Of a DNA stretch of 64,000 nucleotides, positions 59,227-64,000 are shown piece by piece. Under the pieces are notes generated by a model that worked only from the letters and a program-made list of their open reading frames with translations, did no database searches and was not told the DNA's origin. The translations under genes and the position numbers were made by a program. Origin of the DNA: Pseudarthrobacter sp. SSS035 (lineage in GTDB: Bacteria > Actinomycetota > Actinomycetes > Actinomycetales > Micrococcaceae); contig NZ_CP096882.1 in the NCBI RefSeq assembly GCF_023273875.1, positions 1,922,001-1,986,000 on the forward strand, given 5' to 3'. Within the stretch, counting starts at the first letter, position 1. The number at the start of each line of letters is the position of its first letter.

Positions 59227-60037
59227 ACCGACCCTGAAGGCAGTGCTGCTTTCGCCCCAGCGCCCACTGGGGGACAGGCCCCTGCTCGTCGCCGGACCGT
59301 CCCTGGGCACGTCCACCCTCCTGTGGACCGAGGCGGCAACACTGCTCGGCACCGACTACGACGTGGTGGCCTGGGACCTGCCCGGCCACGGCGTCTCACC
59401 GGCAGCCACCGAAAGCTTTGACGTGGCCGACCTCGCGGACGCCGTGGTGGACCTGGTGGACACCATCGCCCCCGGCGCCGGCTTCCACTACGCCGGGGTT
59501 TCGCTGGGCGGCGCCACCGGCCTCCAGCTGGGCATCAAGCACGGCGATCGCCTCAAGAGCCTGTCCATCCAGTGCACCGGCGCCAAGATCGGCACCCCCG
59601 AAGCCTGGTTGGAACGCGCCGAAACCGTGCGCACCCAGGGCACTCCCGTGATGATCCAGGGTTCCGCGCAGCGCTGGTTCGCGCCGGGATTTATGGACCG
59701 TGAGCCCGAGCGGAGCAGCAGGCTCCTGCACTCCCTTCGCGACACCGACCGCTTCAGCTACGCCTTCTGCTGCGAAGCCCTGGCAGGCTTCGACGTCCGT
59801 GCCGAACTCGGCAGCATCAGCGTCCCCACCCAGGCGGTGGCCGGCGCGGCGGACACTGTTGCGCCGCCGTCGATGGCCCAGGAAACCGTTGACGGGATTA
59901 CCGCCGGCGGCGGTACGGCGAATGCTGTGACGCTCGAGGGAGTGGCGCACCTGGCCCCCGCCGAGGCCCCCGCCCACGTCGCCGAACTGCTGCGGACCCT
60001 CATCACCTGGAGCGAATCCCGCAGGGCAGCCAAGTGA
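59219..60037 (+). CDS. pcaD: 3-Oxoadipate enol-lactonase
   Basis: 272 residues, alpha/beta-hydrolase. The nucleophile elbow is GVSLGGATG and the His is in VAHLAPAEAP; the oxyanion loop is VAGPSLGTS. It hydrolyses beta-ketoadipate enol-lactone to beta-ketoadipate. GTG 59219 overlaps the pcaB stop by eight bases. It is not fused to PcaC here (no PcaL fusion), since pcaC is a separate gene. Confidence 0.92.
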   Translation: MAKPTLKAVLLSPQRPLGDRPLLVAGPSLGTSTLLWTEAATLLGTDYDVVAWDLPGHGVSPAATESFDVADLADAVVDLVDTIAPGAGFHYAGVSLGGATGLQLGIKHGDRLKSLSIQCTGAKIGTPEAWLERAETVRTQGTPVMIQGSAQRWFAPGFMDREPERSSRLLHSLRDTDRFSYAFCCEALAGFDVRAELGSISVPTQAVAGAADTVAPPSMAQETVDGITAGGGTANAVTLEGVAHLAPAEAPAHVAELLRTLITWSESRRAAK

Positions 60038-60474
60038 GCGGCGCAGCCCCGAACGGGGGAGAACGGAACGGCGTCGTCCAGCCCGATGCCACCAGCCAGG
60101 AGATTTACGACGGCGGCATGGTGGTCCGCCGCGAGGTGCTGGGCGCCGCGCATGTGGACCGGGCCAACGCCAACAAGGACGGGTTCACCGAGGATTTCCA
60201 GGACATGATCACGCGGATCGCGTGGGGTGGCATCTGGACCCGGCCGGGCATCTCACGGCAGATGCGCTCGGCCGTGACCATCACCGCGATGGTGGCGCAC
60301 GGGCACTGGGACGAGCTGGCCATGCATATCCGCGCGGCCCTCACCAACGGCCTGAGCAGGGACGAAATCAAGGAAATCCTGCTGCAGACCGCGATCTACT
60401 GCGGCGTTCCCTCCGCGAACACAGCTTTCAAGACCGCACAGCAAGTTTTTAAGGAAATGGACACCAACTCATGA
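60034..60474 (+). CDS. pcaC: 4-Carboxymuconolactone decarboxylase
   Basis: 146 residues of the CMD/AhpD-like fold: GMVVRREVLGAAHVDRANAN, WTRPGISRQMRSAVTITAMV, and the EILLQTAIYCGVPSANTAF end with the conserved Cys-Gly-Pro-like site. It decarboxylates 4-carboxymuconolactone to the enol-lactone. GTG 60034 overlaps the pcaD stop (GTGA) and its own stop overlaps the pcaF start (ATGA). Confidence 0.92.
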   Translation: MSGAAPNGGERNGVVQPDATSQEIYDGGMVVRREVLGAAHVDRANANKDGFTEDFQDMITRIAWGGIWTRPGISRQMRSAVTITAMVAHGHWDELAMHIRAALTNGLSRDEIKEILLQTAIYCGVPSANTAFKTAQQVFKEMDTNS

Positions 60475-61685
60475 ACCAGGCTTTTGTGTACGACGCCGTT
60501 CGCACGCCTTTCGGTAAGTTCGGCTCGGGGCTCGCGGCGGTCCGCCCGGATGACCTTGCCGCGCACGTGATCACCGAGTCCGTGAAGCGGGCTCCGGGCC
60601 TCGATCCCGAGCGGATCGACGAGGTTGTCTTCGGCAACGCCAACGGCGCCGGCGAGGAGAACCGCAACATCGCCCGGATGGGCACACTGCTGGCCGGGCT
60701 GCCGGTGTCGATCCCGGGCACCACGGTGAACCGGCTCTGCGGCTCTTCCCTCGACGCCGCGATCATCGCCTCCCGCCAGATCAACGCCGGCGACGCCGAG
60801 CTCATGCTGGTGGGCGGCGCCGAGTCCATGTCCCGGGCTCCCTGGGTCCTGCCCAAAACCGAGAAGCCCTACCCCGCCGGGGACATGACCCTGGCGTCCA
60901 CCACGCTGGGCTGGCGCCTGGTGAACACGGCCATGCCCCAGGAGTGGACCATCTCCCTGGGCGAGGCCACCGAGCGGCTCCGCGAGAAGTACGGCGTGAC
61001 CCGCGAGGCCCAGGACGAGTTCGCCGCGAACTCCCACAACCTCTCCGCCGCTGCCTGGGATGAGGGTTTCTACGACAACCTCGTGGCCCCGGTGCCGGGC
61101 ACCGACCTGGTCCGTGACGAAGGCATCCGCGCCGGCTCCTCAGCCCAGAAGCTCGCGGGGCTGAAGACCGTTTTCCGCACCGAGAACGGCACCGTCACCG
61201 CCGGGAACGCGTCCCCGCTGTCCGACGGCGCCTCCGCGGCCTGGATCGGCAGTGAAGCGGCCGCCGGGCTGCTCGGACTGGAACCGCTGGCCCGCATCGC
61301 CGGCCGCGGCGCGCACGGCAACGATCCGCAGTTCTTCGGCTACGCCCCGGTGGAGGCCGCGAACAAGGCCCTCGCGAAGGCAGGCATCGGCTGGGACCAG
61401 GTAGGCGCCGTCGAACTCAACGAAGCATTCGCCGCACAGTCCCTGGCGTGCGTCAACGCCTGGGGCATCGATCCTTCGATCGTGAACCGCCACGGCGGCG
61501 CGCTCGCCATGGGGCACCCCCTGGGCGCGTCCGGCACCCGGATCCTGGGCACCCTTGCCCGGTCCCTGCAGGCTTCCGGTGAGCGCTGGGGCGTCGCCGC
61601 CATCTGCATCGGAGTGGGCCAGGGCCTCGCCGTAGTGCTCGAAAACGTAACGGCCGGGACCGGCACCAGCACAGGAAAGGCATAG
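60471..61685 (+). CDS. pcaF: 3-Oxoadipyl-CoA thiolase
   Basis: 404 residues, thiolase. The nucleophilic Cys lies in NRLCGSSLDAAI, with the family motifs VGGAESMSRAP, NRHGGALAMGHPLGASG (His) and ICIGVGQGLAVVLE (second Cys). It splits beta-ketoadipyl-CoA into succinyl-CoA and acetyl-CoA. ATG 60471 overlaps pcaC by four bases. Confidence 0.95.
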   Translation: MNQAFVYDAVRTPFGKFGSGLAAVRPDDLAAHVITESVKRAPGLDPERIDEVVFGNANGAGEENRNIARMGTLLAGLPVSIPGTTVNRLCGSSLDAAIIASRQINAGDAELMLVGGAESMSRAPWVLPKTEKPYPAGDMTLASTTLGWRLVNTAMPQEWTISLGEATERLREKYGVTREAQDEFAANSHNLSAAAWDEGFYDNLVAPVPGTDLVRDEGIRAGSSAQKLAGLKTVFRTENGTVTAGNASPLSDGASAAWIGSEAAAGLLGLEPLARIAGRGAHGNDPQFFGYAPVEAANKALAKAGIGWDQVGAVELNEAFAAQSLACVNAWGIDPSIVNRHGGALAMGHPLGASGTRILGTLARSLQASGERWGVAAICIGVGQGLAVVLENVTAGTGTSTGKA

Positions 61686-61688
61686 GAA

Positions 61689-62348
61689 ATGCTGACATTT
61701 GTTGATTCCGTAAACGAGGCCGTGTCCGGCATCAAGGACGGCTCCACCGTGATGATCGGCGGGTTCGGCAACGCCGGCCAACCGTTCGAACTCATCGACG
61801 CGCTGATGGACTGCGGCGCCAAGGACCTGACCGTGGTGAACAACAACGCCGGCCAGGGCGACCAGGGCCTGGCGCTGCTGATCAAGGAAGGCCGGGTGAA
61901 GAAGATGATCTGCTCCTTCCCGCGGCAGTCCGATTCCTGGCACTTCGACGCCAAATACCACGCTGGCGAGATCGAGCTGGAGCTCGTGCCGCAGGGCAAC
62001 CTGGCCGAGCGGATCCGCGCCGCCGGTGCCGGCATCGGCGGCTTCTTCACGCCCACCGGCTACGGCACCATGCTGGCCGAGGGCAAGGAAACCCGCATCA
62101 TCGACGGCCGCGGCCAGGTTTTTGAAACCCCCATCCACGCAGACGTGGCGCTGATCAAGGCGCTGAAGGCCGACGGCGTGGGGAACCTTGTTTACCGCAA
62201 GACCGCGCGGAACTTCGGCCCCATTATGGCTGCTGCCGCGCAGCACACGGTGGTCCAGGTGTCCGAGATTGTCCCCACCGGCGGGCTCGATCCCGAAAAC
62301 GTCGTGACCCCCGGCATCTACGTCAACAGCATCGTGAAGGTGGCCTGA
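61689..62348 (+). CDS. pcaI: 3-Oxoadipate CoA-transferase subunit A
   Basis: 219 residues, class I CoA-transferase alpha subunit (GSTVMIGGFGNAGQPFELID, GFFTPTGYGTMLAEGKE). It transfers CoA from succinyl-CoA to 3-oxoadipate together with PcaJ. ATG 61689 lies three bases after the pcaF stop; AGGAA precedes it. Confidence 0.93.
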   Translation: MLTFVDSVNEAVSGIKDGSTVMIGGFGNAGQPFELIDALMDCGAKDLTVVNNNAGQGDQGLALLIKEGRVKKMICSFPRQSDSWHFDAKYHAGEIELELVPQGNLAERIRAAGAGIGGFFTPTGYGTMLAEGKETRIIDGRGQVFETPIHADVALIKALKADGVGNLVYRKTARNFGPIMAAAAQHTVVQVSEIVPTGGLDPENVVTPGIYVNSIVKVA

Positions 62349-62350
62349 AC

Positions 62351-63043
62351 ATGAGCGCACAGACCAACAGCCAGGCCAGTATTCAGACGTCCGAGAGGCC
62401 CCTGGGCCGCGACCAGCTCGCCGAACTCGTGGCCCGCGACATCGCGCCCGGCTCGTTCGTGAACCTCGGCATCGGCCAGCCCACCCTGGTCTCCAACTAC
62501 CTCAAGCCGGAGCAGAACATCACGCTCCACACGGAGAACGGCATGCTGGGCATGGGCCCAGCGGCTGAAGGGGACGACATCGACGGCGACCTCATCAACG
62601 CCGGCAAGATCCCGGTCACGGAGCTGCCGGGGGCCTCCTACTTCCACCACGCGGACTCGTTCGCGATCATGCGCGGCGGCCACCTGGACATCTGCGTGCT
62701 CGGCGCGTTCCAGGTCTCGGCAACCGGCGACCTCGCCAACTGGCACACCGGCGCCCCTGACGCCATCCCCGCTGTGGGCGGCGCGATGGACCTCGCCACC
62801 GGCGCCAAGGACGTGTTTGTGATGATGACGCTCCTGACCCGCGAGGGTGCGTCGAAGATCGTGGAGGCGTGCACGTACCCGCTCACCGGCGTCGGCTGCG
62901 TGACGCGCGTGTACACGGACAAGGCCGTCTTCCTCACCGGGCCCGACGGCGTCACTGTCCGTGAGACGTTCGGCTGTACCTTCGAGGAACTCCAGGACCT
63001 GGTAGCCGTCCCGCTCAAGTCAGCCGCCGCCGTCGTTGGTTGA
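62351..63043 (+). CDS. pcaJ: 3-Oxoadipate CoA-transferase subunit B
   Basis: 230 residues, class I CoA-transferase beta subunit with the catalytic Glu in LHTENGMLGMGPA (SxGxG-like glutamate region) and GSFVNLGIGQPTLVSNYL. It completes the PcaIJ enzyme. ATG 62351 lies two bases after the pcaI stop. It is the last gene of the main pca operon; the following hairpin may terminate transcription. Confidence 0.94.
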   Translation: MSAQTNSQASIQTSERPLGRDQLAELVARDIAPGSFVNLGIGQPTLVSNYLKPEQNITLHTENGMLGMGPAAEGDDIDGDLINAGKIPVTELPGASYFHHADSFAIMRGGHLDICVLGAFQVSATGDLANWHTGAPDAIPAVGGAMDLATGAKDVFVMMTLLTREGASKIVEACTYPLTGVGCVTRVYTDKAVFLTGPDGVTVRETFGCTFEELQDLVAVPLKSAAAVVG

Positions 63044-63070
63044 GCCTGTCGAAACTAACCCCCCACCCAC

Positions 63071-63135
63071 GGCGCGAACAGGCAGATAATCCCCTCAAAC
63101 CCGTGATTTGAGGGGATTATCTGCCAGTTCGCGCC
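63071..63135. terminator. Very long near-perfect hairpin between pcaJ and pcaR
   Basis: GGCGCGAAC-A-GGCAGATAATCCCCTCAAA pairs with TTTGAGGGGATTATCTGCC-A-GTTCGCGCC: a 9-bp outer stem, an A/A mismatch, then a 19-bp inner stem, with a CCCGTGA loop. It ends 17 bases before the pcaR ATG. There is no T-tract. It could be a terminator, an mRNA stabiliser, or a mobile palindromic element. Confidence 0.6.
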
Positions 63136-63152
63136 GAATAGGATTGGTAACC

Positions 63153-63965
63153 ATGACCAACGCACCTGCAGACTCACGGGCCGCCCCGCATGCGAGTGAC
63201 CACTACGTGCAGTCGCTGGCGCGCGGGCTGGCCGTGATCCGCGCCTTTGATACCGACCACCCGGTCATGACCCTCACCGAGGTGGCGGCACGGACGGACC
63301 TGACAAGAGCCACAGCCAGGCGCTTCCTGCACACCCTCGTGGAGCTGGACTACGTACGGACCGACGGCAAGACGTTTGCGCTGACGGCCAAGGTCCTGCA
63401 GCTCGGCTACGCCTACCTCAGCGGTCTGTCCCTGCCGCAGCTGGCCCAGCCCCACCTGGAGGAACTGTCCCTCAAGCTGGGCGAATCCACGTCGGCGGCG
63501 GTGCTGGACGGTACGGACATCGCCTACATCGCAAGGGTGACCACGCGCCGCATCATGAACGTCGGCATCACCGTGGGCACCCGCTTCCCGGCTTACGCTA
63601 CGTCCATGGGCAGGGTGCTGCTCGCGGCCCTGCCGCCCGCCGGACTCAAGGACTACCTGGCTGCGGCCGAGATCAAACCGCTGACGCCGCACGCGCTGGG
63701 CACAGTCCCCGAGCTGTTGGCGGTGCTGGACACGGTCCGGGCCCAAGGCTGGTGCCTGCTGGACCAGGAGCTTGAGATCGGGCTGATGTCCGTTGCCGCT
63801 CCCGTGTACGACGGGCCAACCAAAGTGGTGGCCGCGGTGAACGTGTCCCTCCAGGCCCAATCGGTGGCGGCCCAGCCGGACCCGGAAGCGTATCTGGCCG
63901 CCGTGACCCGGGAAATCGTGGCTACCGCGAAGCTCGTCTCGGCGGACCTGACCGCACGGCGCTGA
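63153..63965 (+). CDS. pcaR: IclR-family regulator PcaR
   Basis: 270 residues. The winged HTH has MTLTEVAARTDLTRATARRF and HTLVELDYVRTDGKTFAL; the effector domain has GTRFPAYATSMGRVLLAALP. PcaR activates the pca operon with beta-ketoadipate as inducer in well-studied cases. ATG 63153 is used because the long hairpin covers earlier starts. It lies downstream of the operon it likely controls; the palindrome at 53388-53404 is one candidate site. Confidence 0.9.
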   Translation: MTNAPADSRAAPHASDHYVQSLARGLAVIRAFDTDHPVMTLTEVAARTDLTRATARRFLHTLVELDYVRTDGKTFALTAKVLQLGYAYLSGLSLPQLAQPHLEELSLKLGESTSAAVLDGTDIAYIARVTTRRIMNVGITVGTRFPAYATSMGRVLLAALPPAGLKDYLAAAEIKPLTPHALGTVPELLAVLDTVRAQGWCLLDQELEIGLMSVAAPVYDGPTKVVAAVNVSLQAQSVAAQPDPEAYLAAVTREIVATAKLVSADLTARR

Positions 63966-64000
63966 ACGCCCGGTGCTGGCCGCGGCAGGCAGTCGCGCGA

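Overview
This window looks like a chromosomal segment of a high-GC Gram-positive bacterium of the Micrococcaceae, most likely Arthrobacter, Pseudarthrobacter or Paenarthrobacter. This is inferred from GTG/TTG starts, the rpsF-ssb-rpsR-rplI-dnaB order, an SSB ending in DSEPPF, and the style of the pca/qsu cluster. No rRNA, tRNA or CRISPR array was found.

Layout. (1) 1-14.2 kb is a rearranged surface-polysaccharide and adhesin region. A pair of GT2 glycosyltransferase genes occurs twice in direct orientation (321-2332 and 12185-14197). Between the copies lie two convergent, very large secreted modular proteins (a beta-propeller phytase-like protein and a second beta-propeller protein) whose 3' halves are the same Ig-like/DNRLRE cassettes in inverted orientation. 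A decayed IS1182-type element sits exactly at one stop codon, and fragments of a tyrosine recombinase and of another transposase are present. (2) 14.2-18.9 kb holds a NeuD-like acyltransferase, a DegT-fold protein whose catalytic lysine is replaced by Asn, and a 0.9-kDa-class LAL-type (918-codon maximum) LuxR regulator. (3) 19.1-21.2 kb is the rpsF-ssb-rpsR-rplI ribosomal/SSB operon with a hairpin leader. (4) 21.8-28.6 kb is a seven-gene minus-strand operon, apparently inserted between rplI and dnaB. It encodes an HPr-kinase-like P-loop protein, a GT2, a Wzx-like flippase, a polytopic glycosyltransferase-like protein, two small membrane proteins and a metallophosphoesterase, mostly translationally coupled. 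(5) 28.8-50.9 kb is core and housekeeping DNA: dnaB preceded by consensus DnaA boxes, thioesterase, a Zur-box AztD lipoprotein, DoxX, MATE, EamA, WXG100, csoR-copZ-copA, universal stress protein, a sortase next to a (PVDP)n surface protein, a BNR-repeat/MoaD pair, and a LigC-type ligase. (6) 51-64 kb is a complete quinate/shikimate-to-beta-ketoadipate catabolic supercluster: MHS transporter, IclR regulator, shikimate/quinate dehydrogenase, 3-dehydroshikimate dehydratase, pcaHGBDCFIJ and pcaR.

How it fits together. Protocatechuate made from dehydroshikimate by the QsuB-like enzyme is cleaved by PcaHG and taken through PcaB, PcaC, PcaD, PcaIJ and PcaF to succinyl-CoA and acetyl-CoA. The cell-surface genes are linked by a shared upstream palindrome, CGAGTA-N5-TACTCG or a close variant. 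It occurs about 140-175 bp before four transcription units: both glycosyltransferase copies, the HPr-kinase-like operon, and the PVDP surface protein with its sortase. This suggests an undescribed surface-glycan/surface-protein regulon, for which the LAL regulator in the window is one candidate controller. That regulatory link is inference.
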